Source: Dicaeum eximium (taxonomy: Eukaryota > Chordata > Aves > Passeriformes > Dicaeidae). From it: a stretch of DNA of 64,000 nt. The notes beneath the pieces were generated by a model. The model ran no database searches. It was not told where the DNA came from and worked only from the letters and a program-made list of their open reading frames with translations. A program made the translations under genes and the position numbers. Position 1 is the first letter of the stretch. Each line of letters begins with the position of its first letter. Below, one piece after another: positions 49,251 to 61,530 of this stretch. The stretch is from NCBI GenBank assembly GCA_013396995.1, contig VWZP01002903.1:252936-316935 (forward strand), written 5' to 3'.

Positions 49251-49297
49251 GTGTTTATCTACCAAGCATTTTGGTGTTTATCTATAAAGCATTTTAC
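49251..49297. repeat. 23-bp direct duplication
   Basis: gtgtttatctaccaagcatttt is followed directly by gtgtttatctataaagcatttt. Confidence 0.9.
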
Positions 49298-52180
49298 ATT
49301 TACAAATATTAAAGCAATACCTACTGCTCTCTTCTCCTTCAGACAGACTTACTATGTCACGTTGTATATAAAAATTTGGCATTTACCCCCCACTTCAGCA
49401 GAAAATACAACACTCCATGAGAGTTATTGAAGAAAGTCAAGATATTCATACTGAAAAATGTAATTTTGTCATCTCAGTATGTCACAAAATGCAATTTTAC
49501 ACTGAACAGAAATACAAAAGAGAGAAATAATAGAAAAATATACACTTTAAAAAAAAAATTTAATGTTTAGCAGTCTTCCCTCACAGGAAGCAGTCTGTGT
49601 TGTAGTACACTTAATTTAATTTTCTGTTTCTTCTTTTCTGCTCTTAAATACTAAAGAAAAACCAAAAAGCATCACAGAGCAGATATACCACTGCTGAACG
49701 AGCATGACATACCCGCCCCAGTAAAAACAACTCCTGTTCTTTAGAATTCTGGGAAACTATTTAGGATATTTTTAGAGTATTGATAAGTGAATAATCTTTG
49801 AGTGAAAGAATTCCAATTAAGGAGCAATTGTTTTCCTTTCTGGGAATTTGCTGGTACCAGTCTAGGAACTCCACCCAGGGGCTTTGGGAGTGGTTTTTTC
49901 TTACTTAGTCATCCATCTTTGGAAAGTCTCCAACCAAAGATCCCAACCTGAAAGACCCTGGTTTTAAAAAGATACATTTCATTATATTTATCTGCTAAGC
50001 ACAATTTTTTTTTTAAAACCCACCCACTGCTATTAAGAAAAGCCTCGAGAACTCTCAGAAATAGCTCTGTTTCAAAGATGTAAATACCTTTCTCTTATTT
50101 TGGCTCCAGAATGTTCAGCTCATAAAGTGACTGCACTGGAGACCAAACACCAAGGTAGTTTTCACTCCATCTTTTATTAAACAAACACCATTCTGCTGCT
50201 GGCACCAGTGATTGCAGATCACTGTATAAAATCCTTACGACAAACACAGGATTTGTTCCTAAACAAGAAGGGGGGAAGGGGAGCAGCAGCAGAGGAGTTC
50301 CAAAAAAACCTCCTTGCTATTTGGAACCCAGGTTTCACTGACATTTTCAAGCCAATCTTTTGGTTTTTAGAAGCTGTCAACAGAGGAGAAAACGTGCAAG
50401 TTTTACTAATGGACACTTCAATACTGTGTCCAAGTGTCTTAAATAATTGAATTAAAACCCAGGATGGTTCAAGCACAACATATCTACCAGTTATCCCTTC
50501 ATTATCTTCTGTAGTCAATAAATGCAGCTGTTGAATGTTCTGAGCTTTAATTCCAACATCAGATTCTGATTCCTGGCACAAATTTTAAATGATTGAACAA
50601 TATTAAAGCATGGAACACACTAGGTTTTATGTAATATATAAATTATAACATATCTAACAACAGGCAAATCTTTCCATAAGACTGGGTTATTGGAATACTA
50701 ATTGCCAATTTTCCTACTCTGAGACGTAGAAAAAAATCAGTACACTGGTAAAATTAAATTATTCGTTTCAATAAAAAAATACTTTATTTCTTAACAGCAG
50801 AGATTTGGCAATAAGATTTTATATAACATCATTTACACCTGATTGTATTTCACTTCCAATTTTTTGTAATCCTGCAAGCAAATACAAAGCAAATACTTAT
50901 GAAAGGGACATGCAGCCAATGCCAAAGTTTCAATTATAGCCTTTCCTACTTGGCAGCAGCAAGTCAGGACTTGTGGGCCTCGTTCCCTTCCTTCAAATCT
51001 TTGCTGAGGGAAGGAAGAAACCTGGAGATGCTGCTGGCACTTCAATCTCTGCTGATCCTTAAATGCTGCAGATGATGCTACGGATGATGCCAAGCATCAA
51101 CAGGGGAAAATCCCCACTTTTTCACCCTCTTTTACAGAGCTGAAAATAACACAAACCATCAAAGAACTATTACTGGGAAAAGTCAACTTCCAAGTGTTCA
51201 AATTTTATCTTCTATTTCTTCATGTTGCTCTCCCCATCTTCCAGGGTCATATGTACAGGTGTAAAGTAGGGGTGTGTTTTAGAAGGTTACACTCTAAAAG
51301 GATTGTGTAATTTGAAGAAGTGCAGAAAACAGACAACAATGCCCCAAATCCCCCAAAATATCAACTCTCTCTCGTCTGTGCTCTACAGCAGGAAGGTATT
51401 TAAGAAAAGGAAACAGAATGTGCCTATGAACTCTGTGTGTGATCACTGCAGCAATAAGAGGGATTTTTGGAAAAGTTATCCACGTATTTCATCCAAGGTT
51501 TGTGACTAGACAATCCCTCTTTTAAGGTCACAAAAATGAGTGTGTTATCAGATTTATCAAAATGCTCATACCCACCGAAAGCTGCTACTGTTTCTGAACA
51601 GCAGTCCAACAACATGCACACTGCCAACTCATTTATCTCCCCAAAATACTTCTAATATTTCAAAAGCTCAGACAAAATATGTTGTCCCTTTCATCTTTTA
51701 TTAAAAAAAAATTAAATGGTATGCAGAAATATTTTTTCCTTGTTCCATAATTACACTGATTTGGAAAATGGAACAGCAATATTTAATTTTGGACCAGCAA
51801 CAGGTTTTAGGGGTCAATACCCCACAAGACATGCCATCTACCCTTACATATTTTAACCAGTTATTGCTTACTTTAAAAATTCCTTATCAGTTGTTGTTTT
51901 CTAAGACTTACTTACATGTATTCACACATCTAAAAATGTGCCAACACTATTGTTGAGACAGAATTCAGTGGAAAAGCCTGTCCATTGGAGGGATTCTGTA
52001 GCCCACTTGCTCCAAGAACTATCACCAGTTTCATCTTTGAGTAGAGTTACTTTTAATGTGTGTACATACAGATAAATATATATATATGCAAATGCACACA
52101 CAAAGAACATCCGAGTGCCTTTTTGCCAGCTCACAGTTGGAGAATTCCAACAGAAATTTGCAGAAACAACATGAATTCAC

Positions 52181-52206
52181 GGATTACTTTCTTTAATAAG
52201 TAATCC
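52181..52206. repeat. Perfect hairpin, 9-bp stem and 8-nt loop
   Basis: ggattactt and aagtaatcc are exact reverse complements separated by tctttaat. Confidence 0.88.
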
Positions 52207-52599
52207 TGAAGGCTGGGTTTGGGTTATTTTAGAGCAAGTTATCACTTCTGGGAGATCAGCAAGCAGCATCCCCCACAGCAGATGGGGCGAGGGTAGAAGG
52301 CTGTGGAGATGCAGCTGAGCATCCAACAGCATGGGGCTCACACCCTGCACTCCTCACACCCAGGACAAAGGGCTCTGGCACCAGAGAGATGCTATTTTAA
52401 GTGCAAAGACACTCATTTTTGGCAAACACTGTTAGTGATCAGTGGAGCTTGTCTTTATGTGGCACCATCCATGGGGAAGGAGCCCTCCCGCACTAATCTC
52501 GCTAATCTCCGGAGCAGGGGGAATTTATTAAAAATGCTATTTAGACAGACAGGCTTCTCTGCAAGTCTGCTACACAGGCTCATCAAACTCATTAAACCC

Positions 52600-53580
52600 A
52601 GCTTTGAATCCCAGGCTTGGGAGTGTAATCCCTTTTAAGAAACCTGCTAGACTAGGCAGAGGGAATAAAAATATGTTGGTTACTGAAGTGAAAGGTGCAC
52701 GAGCGCCGCTCACCTCGTGGGCAGCGTGGGAGAGGGACACCACCAGTGACATGCTGCTGCCAGCACTGGGCAGGGAATAATGTCCTTGGAAACTACAAGC
52801 AGAGGTTGTGTCTTCTACCTCAGTAGCAGGAAGGATGTTGACCTGCAGCAGCATCAACCCTTCAGCCTCTCCCAGATCCCTCTCCTGGTCATCTGTATAT
52901 ATGGAGGTAAAAGTGCTGCTGCAGCTGGCACAGCACAGAATTGGTGACTGTGCTTCATGGAGGAACAGGAGATGGCTGGAGTGCCACCTCCTAGTGGCAC
53001 AGGCAGTGTTTGGATGGGCAAGGTGAGCTCCCATACCATGCCACACTGCCTTGGAAAAATCCTCCACGGGAGCTCCAAAATGCTGTGTCACCATCAAACC
53101 TTTGGGTACCCCAATAACTGACCTGCATCTCCATGCAGGTGTGTACAGCACTTGTACAGCTGATTCCGGCTTTCCTGCTGCCTACAAAGCTGCTGTTGCC
53201 CTTGGGGAGCTTGGAAAAGCCCAGATGGAGTGCTGAGGCTGTGAGGAGGCAACGAGCAACACCACAGGCATTGTGTTTAGAGAGAGAAAAGCAAAAGCTG
53301 CAACTTGAAAAGGCTGCAGGATGCAGGAGCTGCAGAGAGAGGCTCTCTGCACAGCCCAGCCCAGCAGCAGGCTGCCCTGGGGAATTCTGCTCAGGAAATC
53401 GTGGCATTGGGATGTTTTTAATCACCCCAGCCCTGAACAGAGTGCAGGACTGCAAATGGGCACCTTGTGTCCCCCCAGCTGACCATCAGCTGAAGGATTG
53501 CAGGAAAACAGCCCTGGCACTGCACTGCAGCCTCCTGATTCCAGAGGGTTTAGGTAAATACAACAGCATGTAACTTCAAA
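52600..53580. other. GC-richer, ORF-dense block
   Basis: Compared with flanking intron this kilobase is richer in G and C and has several overlapping open frames of 146-193 codons on both strands. High GC alone lowers stop frequency. No repeat family was recognised. Confidence 0.35.
52714..52892 (-). other. Possible unrecognised exon on the CUX1 strand
   Basis: On the minus strand an acceptor-like tacctccatatatacag precedes an open stretch that ends CACGAG/gtgagc, a good donor. One open frame runs through and reads ...YTDDQERDLGEAEGLMLLQ... to ...SLVVSLSHAAHE before the donor. The frame itself extends over 193 codons (52570-53151). I recognise no protein family. The 179-nt length would change frame if spliced into CUX1 between phase-0 exons, so a CUX1 cassette exon is unlikely; an untranslated or lncRNA exon, an old pseudogene, or chance all remain open. 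Confidence 0.15.
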
Positions 53581-54930
53581 ATGTCACCAGGAGACTGGAT
53601 ACAAAGCTTCCTAGCACAGTGACTAGACAAAATGTAAAATAAAATGAAATTAGAAGGCTCCCTATGGGGTCAGAGCAGTAAAACTGATTCTGATTAAGTT
53701 ATATTACCAGATAGAAGCAGGATCTCAATAATTTACAGCCAGAGACAGGATAAGTGTCCATTAGCATTAGTGTCTCTGGATGTACACTTTCTATTTTTCC
53801 ACATTTTTAGGGCCTCTGAGACCATGTCTGGGCCTCCAGCTTTCCCTCTTCCTGGCTCCAAACCATTGAAGTAAAACCCCTTCCCCCCAGGCAGAAGAGG
53901 AGCCTTCCTCATTAGCATCCTCTCCACCCCACGGGGTGGGTAAGGAAGAAGGCAGGATTATTTGAAGTCAATCTGGACCCAGTAAATGGTCTCTAATGGT
54001 ATCTAGAACACAAAATTCAGGATAATTTGAAAAAGTTATGAGGTTGGACATGATCCAAATTCAGATGAGCACAGCACAGCAGGATGTTCTGCAGATGTGT
54101 CAGTGACTCTTAAGTTTAGCAGCCCTGATTTTTTTTTTGCTTGTTTTTCATATTCCTTTCAGCATCAGCAAGCTTGGGAAGGGCACACTTGAAGCCAAAC
54201 CAAGAAGTACTATAGGAAATAAAAAAATAAGCCAGATCAATCCTTACAGAAACCTGTGCTCATTATATTAATTGTGTCTAAACCTCCATCGATGTGTTCT
54301 TGGCCATTTTCCCTTGGAGAGCCAAAGCTGCGTGGCTGCACTCACTTTGTGCCTCCTCCACTAATGGGCAGCCTCATGCCACTTCAATGCCTCTTCCCTC
54401 CCAGGAATCATTACCTCAAGAGTTAGAACTAATTTGACAAAAATCTGTTCTGCACCGTCATCCCCAGGTTCTGGAGGTTTAAAGAAACCATTGAAGGCAC
54501 TTGCTGACAGGTCAGAACAGCTTTCCATCAGTTTCCAACCAAAACAGATGAGTAAGAACATCTGGGTAGAGGTTTGGACTCTTTTATTTTAATAACTGCT
54601 TTATACTCAAGGTACCTGCACTTTGCCATGTATATTTTTGAAAGGAGTGGTACAAAATTATTCCTCTTGCTCCCTCAAATTCCAGATACAGGGATTTTTC
54701 AGACTGTGAGTACAATAAAGTAAAAAGCCAGCAAGACTGTAGTGATGGTTGTTCTTTACTGTGCCCCAGTTTTGAGGTGAGCAGGACATGCCAGCAGTGC
54801 TTCTCATCCCCTTGGGATGCACTGGGATCATCTCCATGTCCTTTCCCCCTCCCTGGTGCTTTTGAGTGAGCGAGGAAGGAGGCTAAGGAGCTGCCAGACA
54901 CTCCTGCAGCTGATGAGCAGCAGCCACCCA
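53581..54930. other. Intronic sequence without a recognised feature
   Basis: No exon or repeat recognised. One ATCGAT site lies at 54288-54293 and a nine-T run near 54130. Confidence 0.5.
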
Positions 54931-54939
54931 AGAGGTGCT

Positions 54940-55030
54940 TGCATGATTTTGTGTATAGAGAGCTTGTAAAGCACTTTGGGAAGCTGCAGGATGAAAAGGA
55001 CTATATAAATGTAAGATATTATTATTATTA
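54940..55030 (+). mobile_element. Tail of an ancient LINE (L2/L3/CR1 clade) or a SINE sharing it
   Basis: The plus strand reads gcttgtaaagcactttggg, then aggatgaaaaggactatata, then aaatgtaagatattattatt, ending in an (ATT)n tail. This is the widespread GTAAAGCGCTTTGGGAT...GCGCTATATAAATG...(ATT)n terminus found at the 3' end of old L2/L3-type LINEs and SINEs mobilised by them across vertebrates. The body upstream is too diverged to assign. Confidence 0.72.
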
Positions 55031-57743
55031 AACCAGTGATCTGACAAGAAGAGACAGCTCTTCAAATCTCTACAACAGCTTGAGCTGAAGAGATCAGGGA
55101 GTCCAATTTGAAAAAATAATAATTTGAAACGAATTGGAGGATTAGAAGTGGCAGCTCTTTTGTGGATTCTCCATGGCAGGTAAATTTAGTAGGCTACTTT
55201 AATTTTGCATCGTTTTAACTCCTGGCAATGTCCTGTGCATTGAATCTGACAGAGAGACAGAGTGTTTGAAGCTGTCGTGGCTACATTTTAGTCTCCCAAT
55301 TTTACAATCAGTGTTTGAATCTGCTACTACAACTCTGGGTACAGAGATCAGAGGCTTATCAAAGAGGCATCCATTTCAAAGACAAGCAGCAGCTTTGACT
55401 TCATTCCTTCAATGCTTAAAATTCCTGAAAAAGCAGATGAGCATACCACAAAACAGGTCTGAAGGAAATCTCTCTATCAGCTGTAAACCTATTTCAGTAT
55501 TAATTTTTTAAGGATCTATTTTGGTCTCAAGTAAAATGAGTGTGTTTAGCAGAGATAATCCTCTCAACAGGTGAGCTTAATATATGCCTTTTCCTGTGAC
55601 TGACTGAAAGAACATTTTAAACTTATTGCTTTTTCAAGCATTAATTGAAGAACTACTTCAACCAGTTAGCTGATTTTGTTGAAATCTTTTTTTAGACTAA
55701 TAATGTCTTCCCTTTCCTAACAAAGCAGCACTTCATTCCTTTTATTGGTGCCCTTATTTTACCTGCATGGATGAATCAAGGGCACCGTGGGCAGCAACAC
55801 TTTGCAATTTGCACTTTGCAATAGGATGCCAGGGTTTAAAGGTGTATCACACACTGGAGTGCTGCTTTCCACACCCAACTCTTGGTTTTCAGCTGAGTTT
55901 CAGCATTCACAGAGTGATAACGTGACTGATCAGCATCACATCAGCAAGGAAGTGAACCTGGGTGGTTTTCATCTTTCTGATCTGACACACTGCCCGTCAC
56001 TGAGACCACTGCCCACTCACTGGAACCAAGTGCCTGGCTGATTTTTGCTAGAAAGCAAGAGAGGATTGCTCCAAAGTGATTTGCAAATCTGATCCCAGTT
56101 CCTCCAGCTGAGCACTGCCAGCCCAGGGAGGCTCTGAAAAGCTTCTGCAGGCAGCAGTGGATAGTTTCCCACGGACAATGGGTAGTTTCCCAAAAAGCAT
56201 GGATATATTTCCACCAGGAGCAATGGACAGAGTTTCCCAAGGAGCAAGGGATGGTGTTTGCAGACAGTCAAGCATGCAGGCATTGGAGGGCAGGATAACC
56301 TGGCTCTGCCCAGGCAGGACAGGTGAGTGCAGCCCCAAGCCCACCTCTGGCTTCTTGTTCTCACTGAGTGCTGCTGATTGACCCATCCCAGTTCTTCAGT
56401 GCCTCATCAGCAGGACTGGGAGGTTAATTTGTCTGATGAAGGCTTGGAGCTGTGGCACTGGGAACTGGTGCAGAGCAGTCCCCGGAGCCAGCCCCAGCCA
56501 GGTTGAAAGGAGCCGCCCGCCGCTGCCAGCCAAGGAAGGCTTTAGAGCTGCCTTTGAAAGCCACCAGCAGCAGCCTCAGCACAGCTCCACTGCAGGTGTG
56601 GACATGCCCCAAAGTGCACACAAAGTGCTCAAGAGTTCGGCTCAGATCGCTTCTGACAGTTCAGACCAGCTGCAGTGGGTCTGCATCAAAGAAGAGCTGT
56701 TTTTAAAGACCCTGTATCCATACCATAGACAACTTCAGTTTTTGGCTTAATACTGGACCTAACCCAGTGGTGTGATCTCACTGCAGACCAACAGCTTGAT
56801 TGGTTTGGGTGAACCCCAGACTTCTTCTAATTCCTTCTAAATGGAGCTGAGTTTGGTGTCTGCCAATCTCTGTGACAGAAAACGAAGTGCAACACGTGAG
56901 AATTATTGTGAGATCCTTCTCAGCACTTCTGATTTAATCTAACTGATCTTTCTCCTTCTCCTGAATCAAACTAAAACCCTCATGGAGGAACACAAACTAC
57001 TGTGATGACATCAAACCTTCCCTCTACTTTCTACAGATATATTTTGCTAAATACCAAGCTGTGCAAGAGGTTTATGGCATCGTCTCTGGGGTGCTTTATA
57101 GCCCAAATCCAAGCTGGCTACCTATCTACATGTGTCACCTGGAAATTATGACATGATATTCAAGTCTGAAGGACCAGCCATAGTTGTTAAATTCAAACTT
57201 TTGTTTATGGGCAGAGAGGAATTACAGCTTACCTATAGATTAGGTATATAGGACTCAGAAGCCTTAACCCAGTGGGGTGTTGGGGAAAGCACTCCCAGTG
57301 TTGCCTCAGACCAGGTGAAAGCTTGGATTGAAAGCAGCTTTGAACCTGCATAGTGTTTGCAGGTGCCTCTCTCAGAGCAGCTCAGCCATCAGCATTCAGC
57401 CCAGCAACACCACTTTCTTCTGCAATATTTTATTAGAAGGTCCTTGGTGCCCACACACACTTGGACACACTGACAAACCTGACATATTCTTCACTATACT
57501 TTAAATTACTGTTCTTTACCCAATAGGAAACAAAACACAGAGAAAACCACAGCAGCAGCTTTTTAAGAGATGTGATGATGCTTTATCTACCTCATCCAAT
57601 TCCACGAACCAGATTGCTTTCACTTATGAGCTGAGCATTTTCATTGCTTCCTCCATTTCAGAGAACCACAAGAAAACCATTTTGGGACAGAAGTGTCCCA
57701 AGTTTGGGTCCTTTAACAACTTCAATCTTAATAAGTAATAATA
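55031..57743. other. Intronic sequence with one small minisatellite
   Basis: Besides the 21-24-bp repeats listed separately, nothing is recognised. Overlapping open frames of about 75-115 codons at 55787-56750 have no known domain. Confidence 0.45.
56159..56262. repeat. Degenerate minisatellite, 21-24-bp units, about 4.5 copies
   Basis: Units start with gga or ggg at 56159, 56180, 56201, 56225 and 56249, and share a (g)tagtttccca-like core followed by a gca(a)t-like end. Unit lengths of 21, 21, 24 and 24 keep one frame open on the minus strand, where repeated Trp-Glu-Thr and His-Cys patterns appear; this is a consequence of unit length, not evidence of coding. Confidence 0.8.
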
Positions 57744-57890
57744 ACGGAATCATGGGATGGGTTGGGTTGGAAGGGACCTTAAAGCTGATCCAGCTGCACA
57801 GGGACAGAGACCCCTTCCACTGTCCCACCCAAGCTGGCCTTGGACACCTCCAGGGATGGGGAAGCCACAACCCCAGTGTCCCTGGGTGAC
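57744..57890 (-). mobile_element. CR1 LINE 3' end fragment
   Basis: The plus strand reads ggaatcatgggatgggttgg, then gttggaagggaccttaaagc, and then aagctggccttggacacctcc and agggatggggaagccacaac. Reverse complement of the CR1 3' end, about 147 bp. Confidence 0.95.
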
Positions 57891-60800
57891 AAGAATGAAT
57901 AAATGATGTCTGCCCAGCTGTCCCAGTGGCAGTCCTGTGCCAGGGTACCCCTAGGACCAGCACAGAGCTCATTCCCAACTCCTCATCCTTCCTGCTAACA
58001 CTGGCCTAGTGCTGCTGCTTCTGAAGAAAAACTTCCTTTTTAAAAAGTCACTGTATGTTCAATAGATAAATAACCACCTCTGTACTTAAAAAGTGCAGAA
58101 CTACTGCCATAAATAAGCATTAGTGCTTCAAAAATTGTGAAACCACAGCTTTATGGTTTTAAACAGAGACAAGGTGGAAACCTGAATGGTGGCAATGTAT
58201 TTCAGATGAAAGCTTTCAAGGAGATGAGGAATAGTTACAGGAGCTGGAACCTGAGTAACTACAGTTGCATTAAATTATTCCATCTGCAAGTCCATTAAAA
58301 ATTGTTAATGGTTTTGTATGGCTTTTATATTTATTGGGTGGGTTTATTCCTATGTGAGTCATACATATTTATTACCATAGGCCAGATAATGGTTATTAAT
58401 AAAACTTCTTTTATTTGCATACTGTCCTGATGCTGCCCTAAATATTTACAACTGGTCTATAAAATATAAAGAATCCTCAAAAATTCTAAATAGCACCAGG
58501 GATGCATCACAACTTTGCTTTTTGTGCTTTATTACTTTTTTGGTGCTTTGTTTTTTCAAATCTGGGAAAAAACCCTCAGCCTGGGAAATCCATTTCTTTT
58601 CTCAAGTCAGAAAAGCACTAATTCTTTCAAAGCTTTAAAGCACTATTTGAGTGGAGGAAGTGAGAGGAGAGCCAAAGTTAAAGCAGGCTGGTTTTTTATA
58701 ATTAAGAAAATACATATATTTCTACACATAATTATGAACAGTAACAAAAGCTCAGTATTAAAATAGGTCCACTGAATCCCTGGAATTGTGCCTGCCAACT
58801 AAAACACCTACCATGAATTTAGTAATGGGTTATGCAAACATAAATTACAAGGCCAGACATTTTAAAAGGAAAAAAAGGTGATTTATTGTCACACTGGAGA
58901 CACGGCAGGATAGAAGCACAATTTCATTTTTCCATATATTCATCAACACTGCAGATGTGTTAATGCAAAAAGAATTCCAAAATAAAAATTACTCTCAACT
59001 GCTCTAATTCTCATCTGTCATTTAATTTGCTTTAAAATTGTTACCAGGAAGCATTTTTTTTGTTTTAAGCAAGCAAAACACACTCAAAATTCCTGGAAGA
59101 AAATAGGTTTTAAGAGCATTTTACAGACATTTCTCCCCTTAAAAATCAAGACTTCATCCAAAACTGACCACAACAGAGTGGCCCTGTAGAAACTTGGGGC
59201 ATTTGGGAGGGAGCTTAATAGAAAAGCTTCAAACTATCATTTGTACTCTGGGGATTTGGTTTGTGAGTATTTTTATCCCCATATTAATAGCTTCTGGTTT
59301 TCTTTCAAGCAGATCCAACTATTCACTTATCCACTGTCAGAGCAACAACAAGAATCTCTCATAACTGGCAACTCCTGTTAAAAGAGTTATTTGTGACAAC
59401 ATTGTGATTTTAATGAGAACAACACGTTCCTTCAATTACACCTGAGTGACTTTGAGGTGCTCCAGCAGATGAGCTGAGGGTTACAGACCATTTGTTCACA
59501 AAGTAAAGAAGGAAAAATGCTAATTGAAGATGTTTAATGATTTCTATGCTTGGTAAACAAACATAGGAAGGAAGAGCAGGGATATTGATGCGTGTTATTT
59601 TTATAACTCTTGAAAATAAATCCAACTATTGTTCAGAGTAAATTTAGGAACTGAACTTCAGACTTGCTTTGTGAGTGATCTCCATATGAATTCCAGGTTT
59701 TATACTTAGCTTACCATAAAATAGAAAGTAAGAATGGCTGGTAATTGTTGGTACCACAGTGCGAAAAATCTCAGTTATTTCAGCTAAAAAAAAAAGACAA
59801 TATTTTCCCTTAAAAGCCAGTCAATGATACATCAATAAATCACGTTATATCTTAATGCACACTACATAAAGTGCAACCTTTCTGCAGGAGGAAGGATGAC
59901 AAATGCTCTGTCAGACAGAGCTTTTTCCTTGAGTTGTGACCTTGCAGAGGTTCTCCTCTTCCAGCCCCCACCCCCAACCTGCCCCTGCCCCGCTGCCTGC
60001 TCTGGCCACTTCCCAACTGGGTCAGCACTGCCAGGGTCAAGCAAAGGCAAGAACAGCCAGGGAAAAACAAACTGTTTGCTTTGCCTTCTTTCAGCCTCAC
60101 TGACAGCACAAACTTGCTGCAGCATCAAAGGCTTAACAAGGGAGATTAACTTGTAAATATTTGCTTACAAGTGTGTTCCTTTGTAAACCACAGTAATACC
60201 CCAAATATCCCCTTTTCTCCTTTTCTGCAGTGGAAAATGCTGCACCCTTGGCATTACTGAATATCTGTGACCAATGCTGGGAGAAGAAAAGTGAATTCTT
60301 CAGCTCTCAAGAATGCTCAACCAGGAGAATGCTCAAATGAAATAAATCTACATTACTAACAGCAAGTGACTCCAGAGGAATTAATCTGTTCAACTGCTCT
60401 GATGAGTTTGGTTGCATCAGATGTGTCCCCCTCTTGACTGTTTTTGAAACTCTTGAATAAAGTAATTGCTTATATATTTCGTGATTTACAAAAAGACTTT
60501 TGAGGTAAATGTGTTGCAGAAAATTGATTTAAGGGTATCTTGAAAGCAAACGGAGAGAGAAAAAGCAACTCAAAGTGACCTGGGGCGTGTGGTTTCAGGA
60601 AAATGCTTTAAATTAAACTTCTCTGCCTAATAACACACAACACAATCCTGACTTATGCTCAGGGGAACTCTTTTCCTGGGTTTCAGACCTTCACAAATGG
60701 TGTTTGAAAACCATGAACTATGAAATCCTACATAGCAATAATCCCCAAAATATGGCCTCATTTGTTAAAAGGACTTTCTCAAGCCCTGTTATTCCCAAAT

Positions 60801-60900
60801 AGATTTCACAGATTCTGCTTCCACCCTGCCCTGCTGGAAACAGCACAAGTTAAGACAATAAAGACAATTATTTTAAAAAATTAGTGAAGTTTACTGAGTA
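57891..60900. other. Intronic sequence without a recognised feature
   Basis: No exon or repeat family recognised. Open frames around 59850-60160 on both strands arise from a C-rich stretch (ccagcccccacccccaacc). Confidence 0.5.
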
Positions 60901-60909
60901 TGGTAGGAA

Positions 60910-60934
60910 TGGTCAATGTGGTCAATGGAGGTCA
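60910..60934 (+). promoter_or_regulatory. Three direct nuclear-receptor-like half-sites
   Basis: tggtca at 60910-60915, tggtca at 60919-60924 and aggtca at 60929-60934 lie in the same orientation with spacers of 3 and 4 bp, giving DR3 and DR4 arrangements. Binding and activity are not shown by sequence alone. Confidence 0.3.
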
Positions 60935-61218
60935 GTTTTAGGAGAATCCTAGAAAAATAAAACTGTGAATTAGAATTGTTTTAGTGTCCTCTCACATCCA
61001 ATAAAAAGGCAGCAAGAGATCATAATACAGAAATAAATGTTAGAAACACTGATGGGTTTCCTGTGAACAAAGAGAATATGCTAAAGTGAAATATGTATTA
61101 AATCATCCATCCAGAATAAGGTTAGACCTGATTTAACCCCTCTGACTCCACAAGAGTGGTGTTTAGATCACATTTAAAGGTATGGAGATAGATTTTATTA
61201 CTTTTCTGGAAAAGTCAC

Positions 61219-61243
61219 ATAATAATAATAATAATAATAATAT
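61219..61243. repeat. (AAT)n microsatellite
   Basis: About eight aat units. Confidence 0.95.
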
Positions 61244-61389
61244 ACTTCTCCATTTAGCTTTTGAAATACCAAGCCCATGTAGTACAAATTATCATAAAAA
61301 TCATTTACCTGGCAAACAAAGCTCTTAAGAATAAAAATGTGGGAAGGTAGGACATGGCACCTAAATATCCTAAAGGAGAGGTATTCATC

Positions 61390-61530
61390 AAAGGGGAAAC
61401 AAAAGAGAAAACTGGGAGGAAATGGGAAGAAAAGAGGAAAAAGGAAAGAAGAGGGGAAAAAGAGGAGGAAAGTAGGAAAAGGAAAAAGGAGGAGGGAAGA
61501 AAAAAAAGAAAACAACAAAAGGAGTGGAAC
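61390..61530 (+). repeat. Long polypurine tract
   Basis: About 140 bases of A and G with only a handful of pyrimidines. 61424-61472 and 61474-61512 are uninterrupted purine. The Phe/Ser/Leu-rich and Lys/Glu-rich frames across it are compositional. Confidence 0.92.

Larger units (their letters stand above)
47801..52560. other. Intronic sequence without a recognised gene
   Basis: Holds a 23-bp duplication (49251-49297), a short hairpin (52181-52206), an AT run (about 52075-52087) and one ATCGAT site (48121-48126). No exon or interspersed repeat was recognised. Confidence 0.5.
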
